Below, piece by piece: positions 35,704-44,155 of a stretch of DNA of 64,000 nucleotides (its first letter is position 1; each line of letters begins with the position of its first letter). The translations under genes were made by a program, and so were the position numbers. The notes under the pieces are model-generated. The model ran no database searches. It worked only from the letters and a program-made list of their open reading frames with translations, and had not been told where the DNA came from. Origin of the DNA: Oscillospiraceae bacterium (GTDB lineage: Bacteria > Bacillota > Clostridia > Oscillospirales > Oscillospiraceae); the NCBI GenBank assembly GCA_015067725.1, contig SVLX01000011.1, positions 1 to 64,000 on the forward strand, read 5' to 3'.

Positions 35704-36801
35704 TCAAACGTTAAACAGGAAATTCACGATATCTCCATCGTGCATCACATATTCCTTGCCTTCACTGCGCACCAGACCCTTGCCCTTGGCCGCCGCCATG
35801 GTACCGCAGGTCTTCAGGTCCTCAAAGGCAATGACCTCCGCCCGGATGAAGCCCCGCTCGAAGTCGGTGTGAATCTTGCCGGCGGCCTGAGGTGCTTTCG
35901 TGCCCTTCCTGATGGTCCATGCCCGGCACTCATCACTGCCTGCGGTCAGGAAGGAAATCAGACCCAAAAGGGCATAAGAACTGCGGATCAGCCGGTCCAG
36001 ACCGGATTCCTTCAGCCCCAGCTCCTCCATGAACATGGCCCGCTCCTCGGGGTCGTCCAGCTCGGCAATGTCTGCCTCCAGCTTGGCGCAGATGGGCAGT
36101 ACTTGACAGCCCTCGCTCTCGGCCAGTGCCTTGACCTTCATGTAATGGCCGCTGGTTTCCGGCTCACCAATCTGCGCCTCGGCCAGGTTGGCGGCATAAA
36201 TGGTCTTCTTCAGGGTCAGCAGGTCAGAGGTGGCAATGAGGGCCATCTCATCGGGGTCGCAGTCATAGGTGCGGGCCAGTTTACCTTCGTTGAGGTGCTT
36301 CAACAGACCCTGGAAAATCTCCACTTCCCGGACGAACCGCTTGTCGCCGCCCTTGGCAGACTTCTGCGCCTTGTCAATGCGCCGCTCCACCATCTCAATG
36401 TCCGCCATAATCAGCTCCAGATTGATGATGTCAATGTCCCGCAGAGGATCGGTAGAGCCCTCCACATGGGTCACGTTGCTGTCTTCAAAGCACCGAACCA
36501 CATGGACAATGGCGTCAGTGGTGCGGATGTTGCTGAGGAACTTGTTGCCCAGACCTTCGCCCCGGGATGCGCCCTTGACCAGACCGGCAATATCCACAAA
36601 TTCAATGACCGCGGGGGTGAATTTCTTGGGGCTGTACATATCCCGCAGCCATTCCAGCCGCTCATCGGGGACGGAAACCACGCCCACATTGGGGTCAATG
36701 GTGCAGAAGGCATAGTTGTCGGCGGGGACACCGGCATTGGTGATGGCGTTAAAGAGGGTGGACTTGCCCACATTGGGCAGACCGACGATACCTAATTTCA
36801 T
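35704..36801 (-). CDS. ychF: Redox-regulated ATPase YchF (OLA1 family)
   Basis: YchF is a universally conserved TRAFAC P-loop protein that prefers ATP and binds ribosomes. The 365-residue protein has GLPNVGKST, the DIAGLVKGASRGEGLGNKFL switch, a coiled-coil insert and the C-terminal TGS domain ending in GDIVNFLFNV. ATG 36801 follows AAGGAAG; a TTG two codons upstream is less likely. It is 35 bases downstream of the serine dehydratase gene and may be co-transcribed. Confidence 0.97.
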   Translation of the reverse strand: MKLGIVGLPNVGKSTLFNAITNAGVPADNYAFCTIDPNVGVVSVPDERLEWLRDMYSPKKFTPAVIEFVDIAGLVKGASRGEGLGNKFLSNIRTTDAIVHVVRCFEDSNVTHVEGSTDPLRDIDIINLELIMADIEMVERRIDKAQKSAKGGDKRFVREVEIFQGLLKHLNEGKLARTYDCDPDEMALIATSDLLTLKKTIYAANLAEAQIGEPETSGHYMKVKALAESEGCQVLPICAKLEADIAELDDPEERAMFMEELGLKESGLDRLIRSSYALLGLISFLTAGSDECRAWTIRKGTKAPQAAGKIHTDFERGFIRAEVIAFEDLKTCGTMAAAKGKGLVRSEGKEYVMHDGDIVNFLFNV

Positions 36802-36836
36802 AATCAAACTTCCTTATCTCATGTAGTTTATGTCCA

Positions 36837-38063
36837 TTACAACATGGCGTGGGGACGGCGGCGGTTATAGAACCGGGCCAGACCGCCTTCGCTGGTCTCT
36901 TTATACTGGTGGCTCAGGTTCAGACCGGTCTCATACATGGCCTTGCAGACCATGTCAAAGCTGATGTTACGGGTGCCGCAGAGGAAATAGCTCAGGTTAC
37001 AGGCGTTCATGGCCCGCATGGCGGCAACGGCGTTGCGTTCGATGCAGGGAATCTGCACCAGTCCGCAAATGGGGTCACAGGTCAGACCCAGATGATGCTC
37101 CAGAGCGATTTCCGCGGCATACTCCACCCGGGTCATGTCCAGACCATAGAGCTCAGCCAATGCACCGGCGGCCATGGCGCAGGCCACGCCAATCTCCGCC
37201 TGACAGCCGCACTCCGCACCGGAGATGGAGGCATTGCGCTTGGCCAGAGAGCCGATGATACCGGCAGTGGCCAGACCCCGGAGAATTTGCTCATCGCTGA
37301 GGTGGCGGGTCTCCTGAATGTACCGCAGGGCGGCAGGGAGAACGCCGCAAGCGCCGCAGGTTGGGGCGGTGACGATGGTGCCATTGTCCGCGTTCTGCTC
37401 AGATACGGCGTAGGCATAGGCGCAGATGATCCGGCACTCCCGGACCTGAGGCACTTCTGTCCGAAGCTCCTGCTCCAGAAGGAATTTGGCCTTCCGCTCT
37501 ACCCTGAGGCCGCCGGGGAGCGTACCGGTGGTGGACAGACCCTCCTCAATGGAGTTCTTCATCACCTTCCAGACCTGGGCCAAAAAGTCCCAGATTTCCG
37601 GGCCTTCGTTCATTTCCACATACTCGCTGAGGTTGCGGACATAGCCCCAGCGGCAGAAGTCGGAAATCTCCGCAAAGGAATTCTCCGGATAGACCTCAGG
37701 ACTGGTCACGTCAGGACGGTCGGGAATCAGCAAATCGCCGCCGCCGATGGAGGCCACCCGGAGGAAGCCGGTCTGCTCAGCACCCCGGAAGGCATAGAAG
37801 TCCATGGTGTTGGGGTGGCTGTTGTCAGGGGTGGGCTCATTGGACAGGATGATCTCATTTTTCACCCCGGAGAGTGTCTCCCGGAGCACCCGGTCAGTGC
37901 CGTGACCGATGCCGGTTTTACTCAGCGAGCCATAGAGGATAACCTGAATCCGGTCAGCTTCCGGATGCTCGTCAAGGAAAATCTGGGCAGCACGGGCCGG
38001 ACCCATGGTATGGGAACTGGAAGGACCCTTACCAATCTTGTAAATATCACGGATTGACTTCAT
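36837..38063 (-). CDS. sdaA: L-serine dehydratase, single-chain iron-sulfur type
   Basis: This enzyme deaminates L-serine to pyruvate and ammonia. The 408-residue protein has the beta domain first (SIRDIYKIGKGPSSSHTMGPARAA) and then the alpha domain with TAPTCGACGVLPA and further Cys residues for the 4Fe-4S cluster. Many Clostridia split it into sdaAA/sdaAB; here it is fused as in E. coli SdaA. ATG 38063 follows GGAGGTGCGACC. It has its own promoter. Confidence 0.95.
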   Translation of the reverse strand: MKSIRDIYKIGKGPSSSHTMGPARAAQIFLDEHPEADRIQVILYGSLSKTGIGHGTDRVLRETLSGVKNEIILSNEPTPDNSHPNTMDFYAFRGAEQTGFLRVASIGGGDLLIPDRPDVTSPEVYPENSFAEISDFCRWGYVRNLSEYVEMNEGPEIWDFLAQVWKVMKNSIEEGLSTTGTLPGGLRVERKAKFLLEQELRTEVPQVRECRIICAYAYAVSEQNADNGTIVTAPTCGACGVLPAALRYIQETRHLSDEQILRGLATAGIIGSLAKRNASISGAECGCQAEIGVACAMAAGALAELYGLDMTRVEYAAEIALEHHLGLTCDPICGLVQIPCIERNAVAAMRAMNACNLSYFLCGTRNISFDMVCKAMYETGLNLSHQYKETSEGGLARFYNRRRPHAML

Positions 38064-38099
38064 GGTCGCACCTCCGAATCTATATCTTGTCAATATAAC

Positions 38100-38128
38100 A
38101 GTATAGCAAATGTGTGGAGAAATTACAA
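38100..38128 (-). promoter_or_regulatory. Promoter of the serine dehydratase gene
   Basis: On the minus strand, TTGTAA (38128-38123) and TATACT (38105-38100), 17 bases apart, 37 bases before the start. Confidence 0.7.
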
Positions 38129-38249
38129 CGGATTTTCAAAAATATCCGGAACATTTCCAAAAAAACTTGCCAATCCCGGTGGGGGGACTTGACAGTCGTG
38201 ATACAATGGTATGGATAGGAAACGGAAGCACCGACTTCCGGAGGAGAGG

Positions 38250-39695
38250 ATGAACGTTATGGCAAAAGAGAAAAAGGTTGAACAAATTACGGATATGGAG
38301 GTTGACTTTGCCCAATGGTATACCGATGTATGCAAGAAGGCACAGCTCATTGACTATTCCTCCATTAAGGGTGTATTCATCTACCGTCCCTATGGCTATG
38401 CCATTTGGGAGCATATGCAGCGGCTGATGGATGCCGAGTTTAAGAAGGCCGGCGTGGAGAATGTCTATATGCCCCTGCTGATTCCCGAATCCCTGCTGCA
38501 GAAGGAGAAGGATCATGTTGAGGGCTTCGCTCCTGAGTGCGCATGGGTCACCATGGGCGGCAGTGAGAAGCTGGAGGAGCGGTACTGCATCCGCCCCACC
38601 TCTGAGACATTGTTCTGTGAGCATTTCCGGAATGTGATTCAGTCCCACCGTGACCTGCCCATGAAGTATAACCAGTGGTGCAGTGTTCTGCGTTGGGAGA
38701 AAACCAGCCGCCCCTTCCTGCGTCACCGGGAGTTCCTGTGGCAGGAGGGCCATACCATGCACGCCACCGCCGAAGAAGCCAAGGCCTTTACCGAGCAGAT
38801 GCTGAATCTGTATGCCGACTTCTGCGAGAATGTGCTGGCTATGCCCGTCACCCGTGGCCAGAAGACCGAGAAAGAGAAGTTTAACGGCGCGGAGGCTACC
38901 TATACCATCGAATGCATGATGCACGACCGGAAGGCTCTGCAGGCCGGTACTTCCCATTACTTTGGGGACGGCTTCGCTCAGGCTTTTGAAATCACCTTCA
39001 CCGACAAGAACAACCAGAAGGTCTTCCCCCATCAGACCTCCTGGGGCGTTTCCACCCGCCTCATTGGTGGCATTATCATGACCCATGGCGACAACAATGG
39101 TCTGGTTCTGCCCCCCAAGATTGCCCCTGTGCAGGTCATCGTCCTGCCCATCGCCCAGCACAAGCCCGGTGTTATTGAGGGCGCAACCGCCATCCGTGAC
39201 CGCCTGACCGCCGCCGGTCTGAGAGTTAAGATGGACGACTCCGACAACTCCATGGGCTGGAAGTGCGCCGAGTACGAGATGAAGGGTGTGCCTGTCCGTG
39301 TGGAGTGTGGCCCCCGGGATCTGGAGAATGGCCAGTGCGTTCTGGTGCGCCGCAATGACGGCGAGAAGGTCGTGGTCAAGCTGGAAGATTTGGAGACTGC
39401 CGTTGCGCAGCAGCTTGAGCTGGTGCATCAGGGTATGTTCGAGAAGGCAAAGAAAAACCTGACCGACCATATCTATGCCGCTTCCACGCTGGAAGAAGCC
39501 AAGGCTCTGCAGGAGGCCAACGGCGGCTTCATCAAGACCATGTGGTGTGGCGAAGAGGCCTGTGAGCTGAAGATGAAGGAAGTTGCCGGGATGTCTTCCC
39601 GTTGCATGCCCTTTGCGCAGGAGCATCTGGGCGACACCTGCCCCTGCTGTGGCAAGCCCGCCAAGAAGATGATCTACTGGGGTGTGGCTTACTAA
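38250..39695 (+). CDS. proS: Prolyl-tRNA synthetase, archaeal/eukaryotic type (ProS3)
   Basis: The 481-residue enzyme charges tRNA-Pro. Class II motifs are visible (RPTSETLFCEHF; LRWEKTSRPFLRHREFLWQEGHT; the GVSTRLIGGIIMTHGDNNG motif 3 region), and it lacks the editing insert of bacterial ProRS. The C-terminal zinc domain (CGEEACELKMKE, GDTCPCCGKPAK) ends in Tyr, as in the archaeal/eukaryotic type found in many Clostridia. ATG 38250 has GGAGGAGAGG just before it; ATG 38259 is an alternative. Confidence 0.96.
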   Translation: MNVMAKEKKVEQITDMEVDFAQWYTDVCKKAQLIDYSSIKGVFIYRPYGYAIWEHMQRLMDAEFKKAGVENVYMPLLIPESLLQKEKDHVEGFAPECAWVTMGGSEKLEERYCIRPTSETLFCEHFRNVIQSHRDLPMKYNQWCSVLRWEKTSRPFLRHREFLWQEGHTMHATAEEAKAFTEQMLNLYADFCENVLAMPVTRGQKTEKEKFNGAEATYTIECMMHDRKALQAGTSHYFGDGFAQAFEITFTDKNNQKVFPHQTSWGVSTRLIGGIIMTHGDNNGLVLPPKIAPVQVIVLPIAQHKPGVIEGATAIRDRLTAAGLRVKMDDSDNSMGWKCAEYEMKGVPVRVECGPRDLENGQCVLVRRNDGEKVVVKLEDLETAVAQQLELVHQGMFEKAKKNLTDHIYAASTLEEAKALQEANGGFIKTMWCGEEACELKMKEVAGMSSRCMPFAQEHLGDTCPCCGKPAKKMIYWGVAY

Positions 39696-39711
39696 TCTTA
39701 CCCAAAACCGG

Positions 39712-39742
39712 AAGACCGCTGCCAACCTAAGGCGGCGGTCTT
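39712..39742 (+). terminator. Hairpin after proS
   Basis: AAGACCGCTGCC (39712-39723) pairs with GGCGGCGGTCTT (39731-39742), one G-U pair, followed by TTGCTTC; the T-run is weak. Confidence 0.6.
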
Positions 39743-39760
39743 TGCTTCAGAAAGGGGAAA

Positions 39761-40060
39761 ATGAACATGAAGAGCTATGAACTGCTGGAAATGCTGATGA
39801 TGGTGACTTTTGGGTGCTCCTGGCCGCTCAACGTGATGAAGTCATGGAAAGCCAGAACCACTCAGGGTAAGAGTCTGCCATTTTTGATTCTCATTTGGTC
39901 GGGCTATATCTTCGGCATTGTGGGTAAACTCCTGAGCCGGAATTTTAAGTGGTATGTGCTGTTCTGCTATGTGCTGAACCTCATTATGGTGAGTGTGGAT
40001 CTGGCGCTCTATGTCCGCAACTATCGGCTGGATCAGCAGGCAAAACTGCGCCAAAACTGA
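39761..40060 (+). CDS. Small membrane protein of SemiSWEET/PQ-loop type
   Basis: The 99-residue protein has three predicted membrane helices. The first hairpin carries CSWPLNVMKSWKARTTQGKS, which resembles the PQ-loop motif of SemiSWEET sugar transporters with the Pro kept and Gln replaced by Leu. Such proteins dimerise to form a transport path, but function here is not shown. AAAGGGG precedes ATG 39761; ATG 39767 may be the true start because spacing is better. A terminator follows. Confidence 0.72.
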   Translation: MNMKSYELLEMLMMVTFGCSWPLNVMKSWKARTTQGKSLPFLILIWSGYIFGIVGKLLSRNFKWYVLFCYVLNLIMVSVDLALYVRNYRLDQQAKLRQN

Positions 40061-40070
40061 TACATAAAGA

Positions 40071-40115
40071 ATCCCCTGTTGCCGCCGGAATGGCTGAACA
40101 ACAGGGGATATTTTT
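40071..40115. terminator. Bidirectional terminator between SemiSWEET-like gene and ricT
   Basis: ATCCCCTGTTG (40071-40081) pairs with CAACAGGGGAT (40099-40109), followed by TTTTT. Confidence 0.85.
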
Positions 40116-40120
40116 ATGGG

Positions 40121-41614
40121 TTATTCCCCCTGCTTGGGCGCGCCGCCTTCATGGGGTTTTCTGGGCCTGTGGGTGGGCTTTTTCCGCCGGTGCTGACCGG
40201 ACAGGGACTCGTGACGGGTTTCCTGACCCTCAGCCTTGACGGGGAGGTCGGATTTGGGTCTGGGGGTCTTGGGCCGGGGGTGAACCTCTGCCTTGGGTGC
40301 GATCTTTTTGTGGACATCGGGCTTGGGGGTGTCTGCCTTGGCGGTATCGGGCTTGGGCTGTTTGGGTGCTTTCTTTGCGGGCTTTTGCTCCGGCTTCTGC
40401 TCCGTCTCGGGGTGTATCTTTTTGGTCTTGTGGGGTTTGGCAGGCTTGGGGCTGTCGGGCTGATCTTTGCTGTGCCGCTCTTTCTGGCTGTGCTCTTTGG
40501 TGCGGTCTTTGCCGGACTGGTCGCCGGGACGCTTCTTCCGCCGGCGTTCTTCGGTCTTGGGGGCATTTTCCTGCGCCGGTGGCTCTTCCTCCACAATGTC
40601 ATCCGGACGGTAGCGGAAGCGGATGGGATCCAGTCTGGGGGCCTCTTCCACCACATCCTCTGTCAGTCGGGGGCGTTTGCCATTGCCGGAGATGGGGGCA
40701 AGGTCTGCGGGGATGGGGGGATCATTCTTCTTGGCCTTTCCGTTGCGCAGGACAGCGATCTCACTGTTGAGGTAGACCCGCTCAATTTCCGGCTGTTCTT
40801 CCATGCGCACCTTGACCCGTTGCCGCAGAAGGTTGACCTCAACCACCGTACCCCGACCATCGGGGGTATCTACAAAGGAATCGGGCTTGGGGCTGTTGCG
40901 GATCAGGTCTTCGTAAGCATCCTGCTCATACTTCAGACAGCACATCAGTCTGCCGCAGGTGCCGGAGATTTTGGTGGGATTCAGACTCAGATTTTGGGTT
41001 TTGGCCATTTTAATGGACACCGGCTGGAAATCATCCAAAAACTCGGTGCAGCAGAAGGGTCTGCCGCAGATGCCCAGACCGCCCACCATTTTGGCCTTGT
41101 CCCGGACACCAATCTGCCGCAGTTCAATCCGGGTGCGGAAGATGCCCGCCAGATGCTTGACCAGCTCCCGGAAGTCGACCCGGTCGTCCGAGGTAAAGAA
41201 GAACAGAATCTTACTGCCGTCAAAAGCATACTCCGCAGAGACGAGCTGCATATCCAGCTTATGCTCCTGAATTTTTTGCTGGCAGACATCAAAAGCCTTC
41301 TTCTCCTTCGCCCGGTTGGCCGAGAGCGTTCTTTCGTCGGCTTCGTTGGCGATTCTGAGCACTCTGCGCAGGGGCGGAACAATGTCCTTAAAGGGGACGG
41401 TGTGGTTGCCGGCGGTGCAAATGCCATACTCCGGGCCACGGGTGGTCTCAATAATCACATGGTCTCCGGTGGAAACCTGAATACCATTGGGGTCAAAAAA
41501 GTAAACCTTGGCACCGGTGCGGAACTGGATATCCACCACCTCGACCGGAGTCCGGGGATTGGGTGCCATGGGTCCACCGACGATTTTGGTGGACTGGTGC
41601 TTTTCTTCGTGCAT
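40121..41614 (-). CDS. ricT: PSP1-domain protein RicT/YaaT with long basic tail
   Basis: RicT is part of the Fe-S-containing RicA-RicF-RicT complex that, in Bacillus, controls RNase Y and sporulation phosphorelay. The conserved domain spans about residues 15-270, with VVDIQFRTGAKVYFFDP, VGVRDKAK-like and GGLGICGRPFCCTEFL plus SGTCGRLMCCLKYE Cys clusters. The last ~190 residues are Lys/Pro/Glu-rich and probably disordered, far longer than Bacillus YaaT (275 residues). ATG 41614 follows GGAGTTTCCCC. The longer frame upstream overlaps holB and was rejected. It lies directly after holB, the order known in Bacillus. Confidence 0.93.
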   Translation of the reverse strand: MHEEKHQSTKIVGGPMAPNPRTPVEVVDIQFRTGAKVYFFDPNGIQVSTGDHVIIETTRGPEYGICTAGNHTVPFKDIVPPLRRVLRIANEADERTLSANRAKEKKAFDVCQQKIQEHKLDMQLVSAEYAFDGSKILFFFTSDDRVDFRELVKHLAGIFRTRIELRQIGVRDKAKMVGGLGICGRPFCCTEFLDDFQPVSIKMAKTQNLSLNPTKISGTCGRLMCCLKYEQDAYEDLIRNSPKPDSFVDTPDGRGTVVEVNLLRQRVKVRMEEQPEIERVYLNSEIAVLRNGKAKKNDPPIPADLAPISGNGKRPRLTEDVVEEAPRLDPIRFRYRPDDIVEEEPPAQENAPKTEERRRKKRPGDQSGKDRTKEHSQKERHSKDQPDSPKPAKPHKTKKIHPETEQKPEQKPAKKAPKQPKPDTAKADTPKPDVHKKIAPKAEVHPRPKTPRPKSDLPVKAEGQETRHESLSGQHRRKKPTHRPRKPHEGGAPKQGE

Positions 41615-41670
41615 GGGGAAACTCCTTCTCCCCCGGGGTGGGGGTAAGTGATAATGGTTAATATTTTGTT

Positions 41671-42627
41671 TCAGCGGAGCTGCCAGACCAGAGCGCCGCA
41701 GACCGCACCGGGAGAGATATTGCCCTCCAACCGGCGCAGACCCAAATCCAGGGCCTCCACCGCCTGATTCAGCTCTGCGGGGGTTCTGCTGGCGGCGAGG
41801 GTGCGGCTCAGGGGATCCAGGGGGGGCAGACCGGCTCTGCAAAGGAGGGCGGAGGACACAAGCTCCCGCCACTGGGTAAAAACAGGAATGAGCCCGTCCC
41901 GCTTTTTCTTCTCCATGGGAACCAGAAGCCGCAGAAGTCCCGGATGATCCTTATACCCATAGCACCGGGCAAAGGCGACGGTCTCCTCCAGCCACAGACT
42001 TCCGGCGGTCAACAGCTCCTCTGCCTGCCCCATCCAGCCGCCGCAGCGGGAAATGGCCGCCTGCAGAGTCTGGGCATCGGCCTGAGGGTACTTGCGGGCA
42101 AGCTGGGCAGACAACACATCCGGAGAGAGGGGCTGCATCTTCAGCTCCGTACACCGGGAGCGCACCGTGGGCAGCAGCTTATCCGGGTTATCGGTCAGGA
42201 GAATGAACACGCCATAGCCGGGCGGTTCTTCCAATACTTTCAGCAGGGCATTTTGCCCGGGAATCCCCAAATCCTGACTCCGGGGAATGTAATAGATTTT
42301 TTTGTTACCCTCATTGGGGCGAATAAAGAGGTCACTCCGGGTCTGGCGAATCAGTGCCACCGGGATGGTCTTGTGCTCGTCATCGTCCACGGTAATGAGA
42401 TCCGGGTGGTTACCGGAGAGGGCTTTTCTGCATTGTCTGCAAGTGCCACAGGGACGGGCCCCGGGGCAACCGCAAAGCAGGGCGGCCATAAGGATTCTGG
42501 CCAATGTTTTCTTTCCCGAGCCGGCAGGGCCGGAAATCAGGTAGAAATGCCCGGACTGTCCCCGGTCAATGGCGGCGGACAGATTCATTTTCAGTTGTTC
42601 ATTGCCGTAAAAGCCGGGAAACTCCAT
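41671..42627 (-). CDS. holB: DNA polymerase III subunit delta'
   Basis: HolB is a clamp-loader subunit. The 318-residue protein has the N-terminal AAA+ core: GPAGSGKKT, a zinc module (CGCPGARPCGTCRQC), and sensor region TDNPDKLLPTVRSRCTE with the SRC motif. The C-terminal helical collar is less conserved. It is followed 56 bases later by ricT and probably co-transcribed. Confidence 0.93.
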   Translation of the reverse strand: MEFPGFYGNEQLKMNLSAAIDRGQSGHFYLISGPAGSGKKTLARILMAALLCGCPGARPCGTCRQCRKALSGNHPDLITVDDDEHKTIPVALIRQTRSDLFIRPNEGNKKIYYIPRSQDLGIPGQNALLKVLEEPPGYGVFILLTDNPDKLLPTVRSRCTELKMQPLSPDVLSAQLARKYPQADAQTLQAAISRCGGWMGQAEELLTAGSLWLEETVAFARCYGYKDHPGLLRLLVPMEKKKRDGLIPVFTQWRELVSSALLCRAGLPPLDPLSRTLAASRTPAELNQAVEALDLGLRRLEGNISPGAVCGALVWQLR

Positions 42628-42661
42628 ACCCGTCCTCCTCCAATCCGTAGACCTACCCTAC

Positions 42662-42689
42662 ATTATAACACATTCTCTCCAATTTTCCA
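42662..42689 (-). promoter_or_regulatory. Promoter of holB-ricT
   Basis: On the minus strand, TGGAAA (42689-42684) and TATAAT (42667-42662), 16 bases apart. Confidence 0.55.
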
Positions 42690-42718
42690 TGGGTAAATGG
42701 GAAAAAATCCAAATAATC

Positions 42719-43657
42719 TTAAGATATTTTGCGCCCGGAGAGCAGTGTTTCCGGGAGTTGTAGTACCATTTGGGTATAAAGCCGCTGACACCGGGCATTG
42801 TCTCCGGCGCACAGGGCCTCATAACAGGGCAGAAGCCAGTTTCTCCACAGGGCGGGATAGACCGTCTCCGGGTCACAACACAGGTCAATGGTCTGGGTGA
42901 TGCCGGGTGCGCAGTCATAATACCGGTCAATCCAATCCATCCCGCCGGGCTGATGGGCAAGGTATTCATCCCGGAAACGGCGGAAAGCGCTAAGCTCCCG
43001 GCAGTTGTCCGGTTTACCTGCCTGATTGCAGACAGCGGTGGTGATGTAGCACAGCTTCCGGGGCTGGAATCCGGCGAGAATGTCCTCCCGGGTGGTCAGA
43101 CGGAAGGAATTTCTGGGGTACCGCTCCGACCATGCGTGCGCAATGGCCTGAGACAATGCCTCACAGGCGGGATGGTTCACGGTGCGCATGGCGGGGATAC
43201 AGAGCAGACACAGGGTGAATTTGGCCTCATCCAAAAGTGCGGACTTGGTTTTGATTCCCCGGGTGCGTTCACCGCATATCCGGTCGATGTGTGCCACCAC
43301 CTCCCGGGCAAGGGAGGCAGTCTTTTCCGGGTCGGGGGTGGGGAAAAGCAGAGGGATATGGGCAAACAGCGGCTGATACTGCTGAAGATAGGCTTCCATG
43401 CGGCTGGGGTAACCGGACTTGGTCATGTATTTCAGGGTATCCGGCTCATGGCAGACCGCCTTGGGCAATTCCTGCGCCAGCATATCCCGGAGAGACTGCC
43501 ACTGCACCGGGGAGAGTGCGTCAGCCGACATACCCAGCTCACTGGGGGTAAGCCGTCTGCCACAGTACAGACAGGAGAAGATTTCCAGCTCAGCGGGTAC
43601 GGTGATGGTGTGCTGACAGCCGGGGCAGATGCCGGTGCGGGTGTGACTTTGCGCCAT
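42719..43657 (-). CDS. Zinc-ribbon protein with CFI-box-type C-terminal region
   Basis: The 312-residue protein starts with a zinc ribbon (C11-x2-C14, C29-x2-C32). The middle is helical and unrecognised. Residues 203-255 (CYITTAVC, then GKPDNCRELSAFRRFRDEYL, DRYYDCAPGI) match the CFI-box motif I remember from bacterial and eukaryotic proteins of unknown function: C-F/Y-I-T-T-A-V-C, a later Cys and R-x-F-R-D. Conserved Cys residues hint at metal binding or thiol chemistry. It is monocistronic, between holB and csoR, with GGAG before the ATG. Confidence 0.7.
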   Translation of the reverse strand: MAQSHTRTGICPGCQHTITVPAELEIFSCLYCGRRLTPSELGMSADALSPVQWQSLRDMLAQELPKAVCHEPDTLKYMTKSGYPSRMEAYLQQYQPLFAHIPLLFPTPDPEKTASLAREVVAHIDRICGERTRGIKTKSALLDEAKFTLCLLCIPAMRTVNHPACEALSQAIAHAWSERYPRNSFRLTTREDILAGFQPRKLCYITTAVCNQAGKPDNCRELSAFRRFRDEYLAHQPGGMDWIDRYYDCAPGITQTIDLCCDPETVYPALWRNWLLPCYEALCAGDNARCQRLYTQMVLQLPETLLSGRKIS

Positions 43658-43687
43658 AAGTATCGCTCCTTGTGGATGGTTTTCCTT

Positions 43688-43716
43688 ATTCTTTCACATC
43701 TTGGGGCGAAAGTCAA
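43688..43716 (-). promoter_or_regulatory. Promoter of the CFI-box gene
   Basis: On the minus strand, TTGACT (43716-43711) and AAGAAT (43693-43688), 17 bases apart, 30 bases before the start. Confidence 0.5.
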
Positions 43717-43774
43717 TAACCCGGGGGAAAATTGGGAATGAAGTGACCGGAATCGGAGAAGACGCAGAATGTGC

Positions 43775-43803
43775 TTGACAAAATAGAGCCGCTGTGCTAT
43801 AGT
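43775..43803 (+). promoter_or_regulatory. Promoter of csoR-copA
   Basis: TTGACA (43775-43780), 17 bases, TATAGT (43798-43803). Confidence 0.85.
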
Positions 43804-43805
43804 CA

Positions 43806-43826
43806 ATATACCCCCTGGGGGTATAT
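43806..43826. promoter_or_regulatory. CsoR operator, 21-bp perfect palindrome
   Basis: ATATACCCCCTGGGGGTATAT is a perfect palindrome around one central T. It has the TACCC...GGGTA core known for CsoR operators and lies 3 bases after the -10 box and before the GTG start. Confidence 0.9.
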
Positions 43827-43842
43827 GAAAGGAGGGATTGAT

Positions 43843-44145
43843 GTGGAAGAAAAATGCTGCTCCTGCCACAAGACCACCAAGCGGTCTGAGGAGGAATACA
43901 AGCGACTGATTCACCGGCTCAACCGGATGGAGGGTCAGATTCGTGGTATTCGGGGCATGGTGGAAAATGAAGCTTATTGTGCCGATATCCTGGTGCAATG
44001 CGCCGCCGTTACCGCCGCCATGAATGCTTTTAACCGGGAACTTTTAAGCAGTCACATCCGCTCCTGCGTTGCCCGGGATATTCGGGAGGGCAAGGATGAG
44101 ACCATCGATGAACTGGTGGCCACCTTGCAGAAATTGATGAAATGA
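43843..44145 (+). CDS. csoR: Copper-sensing transcriptional repressor CsoR
   Basis: The 100-residue protein is an all-helical CsoR/RcnR-family repressor that leaves DNA when Cu(I) binds. The C46-H71-C75 ligand set matches C45-H70-C74 of Bacillus CsoR by position and context ([16 protein letters not shown]). The [16 protein letters not shown] helix is conserved. GTG 43843 has AAAGGAGGG at ideal spacing; the upstream ATG lies inside the operator and would leave that site unused. It directly precedes copA, whose ATG is 10 bases after its stop. Confidence 0.95.
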   Translation: MEEKCCSCHKTTKRSEEEYKRLIHRLNRMEGQIRGIRGMVENEAYCADILVQCAAVTAAMNAFNRELLSSHIRSCVARDIREGKDETIDELVATLQKLMK

Positions 44146-44155
44146 GGTGAAGTTT

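Noticed and set aside
40121..41872. A longer RicT start inside holB
   Set aside because: The additional 86 residues overlap holB and lack a ribosome site; ATG 41614 has a suitable one.
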